Positions 47,245 through 60,095 of a stretch of 64,000 nt of DNA are shown in pieces (the stretch's first letter is position 1; each line of letters opens with the position of its first letter). Below the pieces are notes generated by a model that was not told where the DNA came from, made no database searches, and saw nothing but the letters and a program-made list of their open reading frames with translations. Source of the DNA: Ashinkailepas kermadecensis (taxonomy: Eukaryota; Arthropoda; Thecostraca; Neolepadidae); contig JAOTOM010004625.1 of assembly GCA_034440615.1 (NCBI GenBank), forward strand, positions 62,001-126,000, written 5' to 3'. Position numbers and translations under genes: made by a program.

Positions 47245-49640
47245 ACACATCACCACCACAGCACACACACACCACCACCACGCACACACACACCACCACC
47301 ACAGCACACGCACCACCACCACAGCACACACACCACCACCACAGCACACACACCACCACCACAGCACACGCACCACCACCACCGCATACACACCACCACC
47401 ACAGCACACACACCACCACCACAGCACACACACCACCACCACAGCATACACACCGCCACCACAGCACACACACCACCACCACAGCACACACACCGCCACC
47501 ACAGCACACACACCACCACCACAGCATACACACCGCCACCACAGCACACACACCACCACCACAGCACACACACCACCACCACAGCACACACACCACCACC
47601 ACCACAGCACACACACCACCACCACAGCACACACACCACCACCACAGCATACACACCGCCACCACAGCACACACACCACCACCACAGCACACACACCACC
47701 ACCACAGCACACACACCGCCACCACAGCATACACACCGCCGCCACAGCATTCACACCACCCCCACAGCATACATACCGCCACCACAGTATACACACCACC
47801 ACCATAGCACACACACCACCACCACAGCACACACACCACCACCACAGCACACACACCACCACCACAGCACACACACCACCACCACAGCACACACACCACC
47901 ACCACAGCATACACACCGCCACCACAACACACACACCACCACCACAGCACACACACCGCCACCACAGCACACACACCACCACCACAGCATACACACCGCC
48001 ACCACAGCACACACACCACCACCACAGCACACACACCACCACCACAGCACACACACCACCACCACCACAGCACACACACCACCACCACAGCACACACACC
48101 ACCACCACAGCATACACACCGCCACCACAGCACACACACCCCACACACATCACCACCACAGCACACACACCACCACCACAGCACACACACCGCCACCACA
48201 GTACACCGCCGCCACAGCATTCACACCACCATCACAGCATACATACCGCCACCACAGCATACACCCCACCACCACCACAGCATACACACCGCCACCACAG
48301 CATACATACCGCCACCACAGCAGACACACCGCCACCACAGCATACACACCGCCACCACAGCAGACACACCGCCACCACAGCATACACACCGCCACCACAG
48401 CACACACACCACCACCACAGCAGACACACCGCCACCACAGCATACACACCACCACCACCACAGCATACACACCACCACCACAGCATACACACCGCCACCA
48501 CAGCATACATACCCGCCACAACAGCAGACACATCGTCACCACAGCATACACACCGCCACCACAGCAGACACACCGCCACCACAGCATACACACCGCCACC
48601 ACAGCACACACACCACCACCACAGCAGACACACCGCCACCACAGCATACGCATCACCACCACATCATACACACCGCCACCATAGCACACACACCACCACC
48701 ACAGCACCACCACCATAGATACACACCGCCACCACAGCACACACACAACCACCACAGCACACACACCACCACCACACACACCCGCCACCACACACACACC
48801 GCCACCACAGCACACACACCACCACCACAGCACACACACCACCACCACCACAGCAGACACAACCACCACCACAGCACATACACCACCACCACAGCACGCA
48901 CACCACCACCACAGCATACACACCGCCACCACAGCACACACACCACCACCACAGCACACACACCACCACCACAGCACACACACCACCACCACAGCATACA
49001 CACCGCCACCACAGCACACACACCACCACCACAGCACACACACCACCACCACAGCACACACACCGCCACCACAGCACACACACCGCCACCACAGCACACA
49101 CACCACCACCACAGCACACACACCACCACCACAGCAGACACAACCACCACCACAGCACATACACCACCACCACAGCACGCACACCACCACCACAGCATAC
49201 ACACCGCCACCACAGCACACACACACCACCACCACAGCACACACACCGCCACCACGGCACACACACCACCACCACAGCATACACACCGCCACCACAGCAC
49301 ACACACCACCACCACCACAGCACACACCACCACCACCACAGCACCACCACAGCACACACACCACCACAGCACACACACCGCCACCACAGCACACACACCA
49401 CCACCACAGCACACACACCACCACCACAGCACACACACCGCCACCACAGCACACACACCACCACCACAGCAGACACACTGCCATCACAGCATACACACCG
49501 CCACCACAGCATATACACCGCCACTACAGCATACAGTATACACACCGCCACCATAGCACACACACGGCCACCACAGCATATACACCGCCACTGCAGCATA
49601 CAGTATACACACCGCCACCACAACATACACAGATCAATCC
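47245..49640. repeat. 2.4-kb satellite of a 20-bp CA-rich unit
   Basis: About 119 copies of acagcacacacaccaccacc. Variants are catacaca, cagacaca and caccgccacc, with a few extra cac triplets. The 20-bp unit cycles through all frames every 60 bases and has no stops, which explains frames up to 510 codons on either strand. Confidence 0.97.
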
Positions 49641-50352
49641 ACCGATCGGCGCACGGTTGGTCTCGTTTCTGGCGTATTGCTAATACGCGGCTGATATGAA
49701 CTTCGACTGCTGATGCGACCCCCAACAGAACTAAGCCGAGGCCCTTCACCACTGGCACACGAAGCCCAGCCTAGGACCCACCTTATATTAAGAAACTCGG
49801 TGACGGATGACGGAAGTGGGAAATTATCTTCTCGAATTCACATGACCCAGTTTCAGACAGATCTACATATAGAGCTACCCAGAGGTTCCATACATACTGA
49901 ATAAGGCAACTTACGAATTTAGTGACATATTTGAGAAATTAATGCAAAATTGCTGGTGCAAGTGTTGTAGGTCACCGGCCTGGCTAATGGTGGCGTGTGG
50001 CACTAAAACCTGTCGTGTTCACTGCTTGGCGTGTTGGTAATTCCTGACAGTAATTACCAGCCAGGGAGCAATCGGCGACCATTAAACCCAGCGCCATCAG
50101 TCGTCCCATGCAAGCCGCTGTGCTCTCCGCTGTCCGTGGGGAAGACACACGCTGTGCTATGAGCTATGCCTGGCTCGCCTGTGCTTCCAAAGCACCAGCG
50201 AGCGTTGATCTGGCGCCGCTGAGACTGAGCCGAATGCCGTTACTTGAGGATCAGCGGAGGGAAATGTTCCCAAGGTACTTGAGCAGTCCATTGACGGATT
50301 GGATTGTTGAAGCGACAAGAGAAAAATCATCAAATGGAAGAGCAACATAAAA
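49641..50352. other. Non-coding, nothing recognised
   Basis: No repeat, domain or RNA gene could be supported in these 700 bp. Confidence 0.4.
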
Positions 50353-50584
50353 CGATCAGTTGAAATGTCAGCTTGATGCTCCTAATAATATAATGAATTC
50401 CAAATTCCTCCAGATATATTTCACTTATGAGGCGAAATAGCGCAATTTCGCTTTCGAAGCGAAATTTCGCCTTCTTTCATCGTGTCAGGTATCGATTGAA
50501 GACGCTTCACAAGCGAAATACATCTAGAGGAGTTTGGAATTCATTATGTTACTATGAGCATCATGGTGGTATTTCAACTGATCG
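50353..50584. mobile_element. Foldback/MITE-like element with long inverted repeats
   Basis: Left arm starts cgatcagttgaaat and runs to ataatgaattccaaattcct and atatatttc. The right arm, read in reverse, starts cgatcagttgaaat and runs to ataatgaattccaaactcct and atgtatttc. The arms are roughly 80 bases each, imperfect, around a centre that itself holds gcgaaat...atttcgc. No coding capacity. The target duplication is unclear. Confidence 0.75.
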
Positions 50585-50639
50585 AAAAATATACCAGCTT
50601 TACAGATTAGCAAACCAACGTCGTGTCAATTGACGTTAA

Positions 50640-51135
50640 TCAAGCCTCTGAATCTCACGGAAATCTGACGGGCGTTGGATCTTGCAATACTGATGACACT
50701 CAGCGCTATTCTTGCCGCATGTGCGGTACTGCATCGGTATTCGGGCCAGCGGCACTGCGGATAAGAAAAACCGCGTTCAGAAGGCGATAAATATCAGCGC
50801 TCGTATCGTGACTGGCTTAGGCCGATGTGTGCATGCGACTCCGGCGCTACGAGAGCTACGATGGGGAAGAGTTGATGACGTGCTCGACGAACATGACGTT
50901 GCGATTATGCGTCAGAGATCCTGCGTGAGAAGATGTCGTGGACCGCTCCGCGGTGTCCGCCCGCCGTACACGGGCGACCAGCAAGGACCAGCTGCAGCTG
51001 CTTGTGTTCCGAGCGGGTTCGCTCGCTGTGAGTTTCTCTATCTGGCCACAAATAGCCGGAATCATGTCGCATAAGATGTCAGGCAGCCGTCCGCTCGTCA
51101 GACGCATGGTGAGATTACCGTACGGAAACTGATGC
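50640..51135 (+). mobile_element. Second non-LTR retrotransposon, reverse-transcriptase C-terminal fragment
   Basis: LPHVRYCIGIRASGTADKKN, RVQKAINISARIVTGLGR and HATPALRELRWGRVDDVLDE match the thumb region after the palm domain (vqkaiNf.aRivtgl...tPal..LgW). After a shift near 50920 the frame at 50938-51130 continues with RRTRATSKDQLQLLVFRAGS, the usual RTR.s..g.L.lp..rt segment. It is a frameshifted fragment from a different family than 1-3835. Confidence 0.75.
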
Positions 51136-51189
51136 ACCAGGCAGCCGTCCGCTCGTCAGATGCCGATGCCGGCCCGTCCGCCACTCACC

Positions 51190-52430
51190 GCAACTCACGC
51201 CGCCCTTCCGTCCCTCCCGCCGCCCGTCCGCCCCTCCCACCGCCGCCCTTCCGTCCCTCCCGCCCTCCCGTCCCCCCTCCCGCCGCCCGTCGCCGCCCGT
51301 CCGCCCCTCCACCGCCGCCCTTCCGTCCTCCCCGCCGCCCGTCCGCCCCTCCCGCCGCCCGTCCGTCCCTCCCGCCGCCCGTCCCCCCGCCGCCGCCCGT
51401 CCGCCGCTCCCGCCGCCCGTCCGCCCCTCCCACCGCCCGTCCGCCGCTCCCGCCGCCGCCCGTCCGCCGCTCCCACCGCCCGTCCACCGCTCCCGCCGCC
51501 GCCCGTCCACCGCTCCCACCGCCCGTCCGCCGCTCCCGCCGCCGCCCGTCCGCCGCTCCCGCCGCCGCCTTCCGCCCTCCCGCCGCCCGTCCGCCCTCCC
51601 GCCGCCCGTCCGTCCCTCCCGCCGCCGCCCGTCCGCCGCTCCCGCCGCCGCCCGTCCGCCGCTCCCGCCGCCCGTCCGCCCCTCCCGCCGCCCGTCCGTC
51701 GCTCCCGTCCGCCCGTCCGCCGCTCCCACCGCCCGTCCCGCCGCCCTTCGCCCTCCCACCGCCGCCCTTCCGTCCCTCCCGCCGCCCGTCCGCCCCTCCT
51801 GCCGCCCGTCCGTCCCTCCGCCGCCGCCCGTCCGCCGCTCCCACCGCCCGTCCGCCCCTCCCGCCGCCCGTCCGTCGCTCCCGCCGCCGCCCGTCCGCCG
51901 CTCCCACCGCCCGTCCACCGCTCCCGCCGCCCGTCCGCCGCTCCCGCCGCCCGTCCGCCCCTCCCACCGCCGCCCTTCCGTCCCTCCCGCCGCCCGTCCG
52001 CCCCTCCCGCCGCCCGTCCGCCGCCGCCCGTCCGCCGCTCCCGCCGCGTCCGTCCGCCGCCCGTCCGTCGCTCCCGTCCGCCCGTCCGCCGCCGCCCGTG
52101 CCCCCCGCCCGTCCCTCCCGGCCGCCCTCCGCCCGCCGCCCGTCCGCCCCTCCCGCCGCCCGTCCGCCGCTCCCGCCGCCCGTCCGCCGCTCCGCCGCCC
52201 GTCCGTCCGCCGCCCTCCGCCGCCCGTCCCTCCCGCCGCCCGTCCGCCGCTCCCACCGCCCGCCCGTCCGCCCCGCCCCGCCCGTCCGTCGCTCCCGCCG
52301 CCGCCCATCCGCCCCTCCCACCGCCGCCCGTCCGTCCCGCCGCCCGTCCGCCGCTCCCGCCGCCCGTCCGCCCCTCCCGCCGCCCGTCCGCCGCTCCCAC
52401 CGCCGCCGCCGCCGCCGCTCCCGCCGGCGC
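51190..52430. repeat. 1.2-kb GC-rich satellite, unit about 20 bp
   Basis: gccgcccgtccgccgctccc and variants with cgccgccc expansions. The minus strand is dense in ggcggcggacgggcggg-type G runs. Arg/Pro- or Gly/Arg-rich frames up to 444 codons are artefacts. Confidence 0.95.
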
Positions 52431-52554
52431 TACTCTGCACCCGCTGCACCGCTCTGACAATAATAATTAATTAGCAGGCGACGGCCGCTGGCCGGCAGCT
52501 CGACTGACTGCGGCGTCATCCATCACAGTCTGAGTCAGCCGCCGACTGTCCGGC

Positions 52555-52800
52555 CGAGCCGGGGGTACACTGTACACTGTACCCAGCCGCCAACTGTCCG
52601 GCCGAGCCGGATGTACACTGTGCACTGTACACTGTACCCAGCCGCCAACTGTCCGGCCGAGACGGGTGTACACTGTGCACTGTACACTGTACACTATACT
52701 CTGTACACTGTACCCAGCCGCCAACTGTCCGGCCGAGCCGGGTGTACACTGTACACTGTACACCAGCCGCCAACTGTCCGGCCGAGCCGGGCGTATTATA
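52555..52800. repeat. Minisatellite with gtacactgtaca cores
   Basis: Four copies of ccagccgccaactgtccggc plus cgagccgg, separated by variable numbers of gtacactgtac. Confidence 0.88.
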
Positions 52801-53935
52801 TTTACATTGTATGTACATGCTGGACGGGAGCGGCCAGCTCGTACAACGGGCGGCTGCCGCAGCACCACTGCCAGCCAGCCTGGAGCCGACGCTGAGTGCT
52901 GGTCACATGGACAGTGCTCGCCAGACGTGTTTCGGCCGAGAACGGCAGCGCCGGCTCACCCCGCACCAACGTCCCTCCCAGACCAGTTAACAAACGTGAC
53001 GCTTTGATTGTCGGGAGTTCCGATAGAAAATGGCGCCTCAAATTCTACATGCATGCCACTGAAGGCGTGCAAAAAGCGCTTGCGCGAGCGTTGCACAGTA
53101 CACATCATGCATTTGAGCAAGGCGAAAGCATTGCCTAAACAATCTCAACAGGTATCTAACGATACAAGACATTTACTTGAGCATCCATAACATTTTTGAC
53201 GAAGTACTTTTTCTATCGCCGCATTTTTTTTTAGGAGTGGGCGTTCCTCCTAGCATTCGGCTTACGCCCTTTTCAGATTTCACTGCGTTACAATGCTCCG
53301 GTGTTTGTTGTTGTTGTTGTTTTCCTTTTGGGGTGGGGTGGCTTCCCACATTTGTTAAAAGGCACACATCACCTTGTCAAGCATCCCCTGATCATTGGCG
53401 TGAATGTAGGGAGCAGGAGGGAAGCTAAATCCATCATCAAATTATGGATGAGAATATGGATAAATATGGATGTTAACAGTACTGGAGCTGCATGGAAAGA
53501 CACGACTTCGAAACGACTTATGTGCTTTCCACTGTAGGAGCTCGTGTTCTGACAGCACATGCGTGTCACGCTGTATAACCAATGCAGTTGATGCGCCCTA
53601 AAACCCAAATAACTAATTAACATGCGTGTCACGCGCCGAACATTGTTATGCGCCTGCGCAGAGACGCGTGACAGCCGCTACACCACAACTGTAGGGTGGT
53701 TCTTACGCTCCTACTCCGGGCCGTCACCTCAAGACCCCTGACCCCCTCCCCAGGATCCAGTCCCAGTCTAAGGTCTTCGATCTATGGTCTGTGTTGCAGA
53801 CCCTTCCCCCAGTCGGAGGTCCCATGGCGCTGGTGTGATCCTACATGAGTGTGAACCATGTGTATGTGGGTGTGGGGTGACGGGTGGAATATATTTGTAT
53901 CATGTGCATGCCATTACGGGAAAACGTTCACCATG
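52801..53935. other. Non-coding, nothing firm
   Basis: 53588-53620 shares gatgcgccctaaaacccaaa and taactaattaac with 20748-20785 (which reads ctaaagccc), probably the tail of a dispersed repeat. A gttgttgttgtt run lies near 53307. Nothing else recognised. Confidence 0.45.
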
Positions 53936-53939
53936 TGTG

Positions 53940-54845
53940 TGCTGGTGTGTACATTGTGTACCATGTGTGTGCCCGGTGTGTACATTATGCACCATGTGTG
54001 TGCCCGGTGTGTACATTGTGCACCATGTGTGTGTCCGGTGTGTACATTATGCACCATGTGTGTGCCCGGTGTGTACATTATGCACCATGTGTGCGCGCGG
54101 TGTGTACATTGTGTACCATGTGTGTGCCCGGTGTGTACATTATGCACCATGTGTGTGCCCGGTGTGTACATTATGCACTATGTGTGTGCCCGGTGTGTAC
54201 ATTGTGCACCATGTGTGTGCCCGGTGGGTACATTGTGCACCAGGTGTGTGTCCGGTGCGTACATTATGCACCATGTGTGTGCCCGGTGTGTACATTGTGC
54301 ACCATGTGTGTGCCCGGTGTGTACATTATGCACCATGTGTGTGCCCGGTGTGTACATTATGCACTATGTGTGTGCCCGGTGTGTACATTGTGCACCATGT
54401 GTGTGCCCGGTGTGTACATTGTGCACCATGTATGTGCCCGGTGTGTACATTATGCACCATGTGTGTGCCCGGCGTGCACATTGTGCACCATGTATGTGCC
54501 CGGTGTGTACATTATGCACCATGTGTGTTCCCGGTGTGTACATTGTGCACCATGTATGTGCCCGGTGTGTACATTGTGCACCATGTGTGTGTCCGGTGTG
54601 TACATTATGCACCATGTGTGTGCCCGGTGTGTAATTGTGCACCATGTGTGTGCCCGGTGTGTACATTGTGCACCATGTGTGTGCCCGGCGTGTACATTGT
54701 GCACCATGTGTGTGCCGGCGTGCACATTGTGCACCATGTATGTGCCCGGTGTGTACATTGTGCACCATGTATGTGCCCGGTGTGTACATTATGCACCATG
54801 TGTGTCCGGTGTGTACATTATGCACCATGTGTGTGCCCGGTGGGA
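53940..54845. repeat. 31-bp minisatellite
   Basis: About 29 copies of cggtgtgtacattgtgcacc plus atgtgtgtgcc. Frames up to 449 codons are artefacts. Confidence 0.95.
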
Positions 54846-55116
54846 GAGATCTGTACGGCGATGTGCCAGTTCCCCGCCAACGCTGGCGCACGAGTGGTGG
54901 AGCCGCCGGCCGACAGCGGCCACGTTCGATACCTCGCAGCGTCCTGCACGCCAGACAGACAAAAATATCCCGGTGCAATGGCGGATCCAGACGGCTTTCA
55001 AGGGGGTAGCAGGGGCGGATCTAGCCGGTCGGTTTGGGGCAAACTTGGACCAGCTGCCAAATCGTCCGAAGTCTGGCGGGCGTATAACCAGACTGGAAAC
55101 AAACGTTGCTGAACAT

Positions 55117-55149
<33 letters not shown>

Positions 55150-56914
55150 AGTGGCTGGGGGATAGGTTCGTTCCGTGCTCGCATTCGTATACAATATTTC
55201 CTTTCGATTGTGAAAGCAGATGACATCGGATGACCCCCTTGAATTCGGTCGTGGGACCAAAGCTTAAGCGTGGATCTAGTACCGCCCAGATCAACGTAAG
55301 GATGACAAGAACATACACAAATAGCTGCATGTTGAGAGAACGGGTGGATCCTGCCGGAATGGTATATGTGGGGACGGATCGGGTCGCTGTGTTGGCAGGT
55401 CGCAGCATGTGAAGTGTCTGCTCTTGTTGGATAACGCCCACTAATGACGCACACCGAGACGTGAAGGCCCCAGTGAAGGTTGGACAAAAATGATTTCGTT
55501 CATAGAAAGTGGCCGAAATCCGACCAGTTTTACTCAGGGCTGCGTGGCGCCTTCGCGAAAAGAACACAAATGTGCCGTCACGAACTTCGTGCTGTGCTTC
55601 CGGCTGTCGAGACTTTGCAACTTTGACGTTGGCACCGAATAAGCCTATATGGCATATTCTGATCACAGGGCGGCGGGAGGGAAAAGTATGACGACCCCTC
55701 TCGTGTTCAAAATTGGGTCATGGCTCGGCTGACCTTCCCTCGAACCGCCAGTGGGCGGTTAGGCTTCCCAGTGCTTAGTTAGGAGTGGCTAATTATGTCA
55801 TGCGGGGTTCACACATTTTGGTGGGAAAATGCGCTAACGTATGCAGTCTACCCCCGAGCTGTTCCTAAGGATAATCATCTAATGGCGCATAGACCACTAC
55901 TTCGTATCGCTCTCGTAGCTGGGCCGGCAACAAATACACAACTCCAACACGAGCTGAGCAGTGGTCGAACCTCAGAGATGATTTTAAAAAGACGTGCGAA
56001 CATCAAATAGGAATCCTAAGAGATAAAAAATCCTACCAATGCATCGTCGAAACATGCTTATTTTGATCGAACACGCCCGCCGGCGGATGACTATGACGTC
56101 ACACTTGAGTAAGAATCGTCGATTCCTTTCCCTTCCTTGGTGACCGGGCGCCAGGGGTGTGGATCGACGCCATCGCCGCATGTGCCGCACTCCTCGCGAT
56201 AATGCAGCCTTTTGTCGTTTCTAGTTTTAGCTGGCAGCGTCACTTTTATGATTATCTTGGCACAACTACATGGGTTTGTGTCATTCTTCGACACAATTCC
56301 TGGCTGTAATACCGCCAGTGCTATTATGTCGTGACCAGATCAAAAGTTTTCGATAGCTCCTATATTCAGTGAGAATATCTATCCCGCTTCAAAAACGGGG
56401 TCGCGTGACTGCTTCACCTCCACCCTTCATGGCAAGGGGGAGGGAGGGGGTATGGTTGTATTGCCCTCCCCCTGGGTCCGCTATTGTCTTGATGCTGGTC
56501 CATGAGGCGAAGGAGGAGATACCAAGACCCTATCGCTGTATAAACTTAAAATCTAGAACATCAGCATCCATGAAAAACCTTCACCGTGCCCTTCATCCGA
56601 TTACCTAGAAGCTCCAGCACTGCTGACATTGGCGTTACCTTTCGCGCCATTTTGCATGGGTTCCCGCGCCAACAGCAGCAGCTGTCCCCTGGCGGGGAGG
56701 CACCTGTTCCTCCTGTTATCGCGTTCATTAGTCAACTCGTGCCAGTGCGGCTTCGGCACCTCGGCTCTGCAGATCAATGTTCCACCCACACGCGCCGCAA
56801 TTACTGGCGCCATCGATCGGCGGCGCGAGGGGGAGGGGAGGGGAGTGGAACAAGCCGGGATGTTGAAGCGGCACGTGGTCGACACGAGCGGAGAGCGGGA
56901 AGACAGAGTCGGAC
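54846..56914. other. Non-coding, with a (GA)n and G run
   Basis: (ga)n at 55118-55140 followed by about nine Gs. The rest, including 55150-56910, shows no recognisable gene or repeat. Confidence 0.45.
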
Positions 56915-57125
56915 ACGGACTCGGACACTGGTGCAGACGCAGGCTGGGATACTGGTGCAGACGCAGACTCGGACAATGGTGCGGACACAGACTCGGACAA
57001 TGGTGCGGACACAGACTCGGACACTGGTGCATATACAGACTCAGACACTGGTGCAGACGCAGACTAAGACACTGGTGCAGACGCAGACTAAGACACTGGT
57101 GCAAACGCGGACTCGAGTGCTGGTG
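56915..57125. repeat. 24-bp minisatellite
   Basis: About nine copies of actggtgcagacgcagactc plus ggac, with variants. Confidence 0.88.
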
Positions 57126-57583
57126 CAATACGGACATCACGACACTCGTGACGCAGATCGTCAGGAAGAATGAGCGGCCATCAGACACTGGCACCGACAC
57201 AGCAGACTGGCTGTCGCTCTCACCACAAACTGGACGCCACCGTCTTCAGGTCGGCTCAGGCCCAGGAGACGTGAACGAAAAACTACCACTTGTCATGCTG
57301 CCAAACTTCACCACATGAACACACCATACACGTGCATATGCTACCATGTGTCAACATACATCAAGGCTAGCACGTCTTGCAGTCACAATCGATGTAAAAC
57401 GCTGCATGCCTTCTGGTGACATCAGGGGGGGGGGGGGGGATGCTACCACACATCCCATCGTCCCGGTGGCGCTCAGTTAGCTGATACTCATTTTCGGGAC
57501 TGCGAGGTCCCCGACTGATGGCTGGCCCCGGCAGGCTTGTTATATAGGGCAGACCGGAGCGATATGTGGGAGAGACGGGCGCG

Positions 57584-57648
57584 GGACGTGGGAGAAGCTT
57601 TGGTACGTGGGAGAAGCTTTGGGACGTGGGAGAAGCTTTGGTACGTGA
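57584..57648. repeat. 20-bp repeat
   Basis: About three and a half copies of gtacgtgggagaagctttgg. Confidence 0.88.
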
Positions 57649-57834
57649 AAGATGGTGCGAAGAAAGAAAAGATTGGTACGTGGGCGGGCCGGTGCAGTTG
57701 GCGGAAAACACAAGCGACAGACAGAGGCACAAAAACAGAGGAAGCAGAGACCAGTTTTTACCACGGTTCAGGGGGAACGCTCGGCATGTGTTTGTATCTG
57801 GAAGAGCAGGCGCCTCCCAGCGATATCGGCTGCG

Positions 57835-58220
57835 GGGCCGTTACCGTATAGGCTGCGGGGCCGTTACCGTATAGGCTGCGGGGCCGTTACCGTATAGGCT
57901 GCGGGGCCGTTACCGTATAGGCTGCGGGGCCGTTACCGTATCGGCTGCGGGGCCGTTACCGTATCGGCTGCGCGGGGCCGTTACCGTATAGGCTGCGGGG
58001 CCGTTACCGTATCGGCTGCGGGGCCGTTACCGTATCGGCGGCGGGGCCGTTACCGTATAGGCTGCGGGGCCGTTACCGTATAGGCTGCGGGGCCGTTACC
58101 GTATAGGCTGCGGGGCCGTTACCGTATAGGCTGCGGGGCCGTTACCGTATAGGCTGCGGGGCCGTTACCGTATAGGCTGCGGGGCCGTTACCGTATAGGC
58201 TGCGGGGCCGTTACCGTATC
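57835..58220. repeat. 23-bp minisatellite
   Basis: About 17 copies of taggctgcggggccgttacc plus gta; tcggctgcg variants occur in the middle. Confidence 0.95.
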
Positions 58221-58965
58221 GTGAGCCCGACCGCAAACTACGAGGCGGCTGCACCGCACGGGTCACAGCCGTCGCGAGAATGGCACGCTATTCTGGTATC
58301 AATCATGTGCTGTCCAAAGACGGCTTGCAAAGGTAGTTATTCAAGTGCAACAATAGTCGATTTCGATAAGCATGACACATATGCTGACGGTTCCGTACGT
58401 TTCATTCCTGCAACCGAATCACGGTGTGACACACGGAGACTATAATCGTGCAGTGCAATTTTGGTACGGACGTCAAGAGACATCGGATGTTCACCACGAT
58501 AAGGGCGGTTTGATAGATGACCATACCCCCTACAAGCGGCACCGCTGTCAATCACACTGAAGTTCATCCGTTCTTTATAATTTCCGCTGTCTAGCGATAA
58601 AATCAGTGTTCACCTGTACCTTAACCCCCGCCGTGCCGGCCGGGGATACATCTTCCCCAGACCGGGGGGGGAGGTGGAGGGGCCTCTTGAAATCCTCTCT
58701 CTAATCTCTAACTTCCGATCTACGTGTGCTAGGAGGAAATGCAGAACATCGTTTGACACCTCTGGTCATGGAGAGCTCGAAACATACCTTATATTTGCAT
58801 TTGGACTGATGATGTGATCACCATAGGTCGTATTATGTTAACATGTGTATCTTGACTAAGTCCCTGGAAATGATTAGAAAAAGACAGAGCCTATGTTCTT
58901 TCGACATTGTTTTGCAAGAGCAAACATAGATGAATGCAGTTATATTGATCATAGTGAAAAATGGT
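58221..58965. other. Non-coding, nothing recognised
   Basis: Includes a g-rich run at about 58660. No gene or RNA supported. Confidence 0.4.
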
Positions 58966-58969
58966 CAAG

Positions 58970-60095
58970 ACTGGATAAGTCAGGTCAGGTCAGTATCAGG
59001 CTTGAAAACCAACTATCAAAATATGCATGCTAGAGACACAGGGAGAATGTCATTGGCAAGCCTATACAGCCTATAGCTCATGTCACATTTAATTTCTCCA
59101 TTTTCGGCCACGTTAAGGTCGCGAAAGGTGACAATAAGTCATCCCAGTGACATGACCTTTACTTTGGAGAATTACCTGGAAAATATGAATATATGTATCG
59201 GGTTATTCCAACAGAACCATTGAAGCAAAATATCTGTACCTGATTTACATCCGCAAATTCCAAGGTCAGGTCAGGTCATGCAATACGGTCAGGTCTAGTA
59301 CGTTGAGGCTTGAATATCCCCGGAGAATCACTTTTTAAGTATACAGATGTGTTCTAAGAAGAACTGATATAATATTGGATCATCTGTTTAATCTGACCAG
59401 CTTCTGACATCGTGACCTGATCCCAGGTCACGCTGGGACAATGCACAAATTGATAAACCGATGTCTTCATTCTTCGCCCATGTGTGCACCGCTTGGAAAA
59501 TAATCCAAAATAAAGGCCAAATCAGGTCAAATCAGGGCAGCTTGCACGAAGTCAGGTCATCTCAGGTCATCTCAGGTCATTCGTTTATCATCCAAGATCA
59601 TGTCGCGCGACTTATGCGGCGCTGAAACCGGGTCCAGGTATCAACTGGCGACGAACAGCAACTTTCTGCATAAGGTGGCATTGTGTAAAATATACATGAT
59701 AAGTGACTTAACCTTAGGTCACTTAACACATAAATGTCATTTAACACCTTAACGTCATTTAGCTCACTAACGTCATTTAACACACCAATGTCATTTAACA
59801 CCTAAATTAAACCCAGAATGCTTATTTCATGCCTGTATCATTCTTGGCGGGACAAATTACTCTCAAGTCGAACTTGCCCCACTGAATACGGTAAAAAAGC
59901 GGAAATTGACCTGACCTCAGGTCAGTAACCTTGCCCTCAATAAATATTTCCCAACAGGTGTTTGTTCATATTGATGAAGGGACAGCACGCTCAGAGTTTA
60001 GTGCTTATATGTTGTAACTACTCTGATTGGCGGCACTTTGAATATTTTCGAACATCACTCCGTTTGACTCGTTCCAGGTCAATGACCTTTGACGA
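58970..60095. promoter_or_regulatory. Region dense in AGGTCA half-sites
   Basis: (A/G)GGTCA and TGACC(T/C) recur in direct, everted and inverted arrangement: aggtcaggtca at 58982 and 59266, gtgacctgatcccaggtcac at about 59410, tcatctcaggtcatctcagg at about 59560, gacctgacctcaggtcag at about 59908, and aggtcaatgacctttgac at about 60077. The rest is AT-rich. It could bind nuclear receptors or be the remains of a dispersed repeat that carries these motifs. Confidence 0.4.

Noticed and set aside
47186..49758. Open frames of 317-510 codons, Thr/His/Pro-rich or Cys/Val/Trp-rich, on both strands
   Set aside because: They lie within the 20-bp satellite, which has no stop codon in any phase; protein-like length is a by-product.
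51115..52470. Frames of 378-444 codons rich in Arg/Pro or Gly/Arg
   Set aside because: GC satellite with stop-free units; no family match.
53784..55233. Frames of 258-449 codons with Cys/His/Val repeats resembling zinc fingers
   Set aside because: The CxxC-like spacing comes from the 31-bp satellite; units shift frame every copy.
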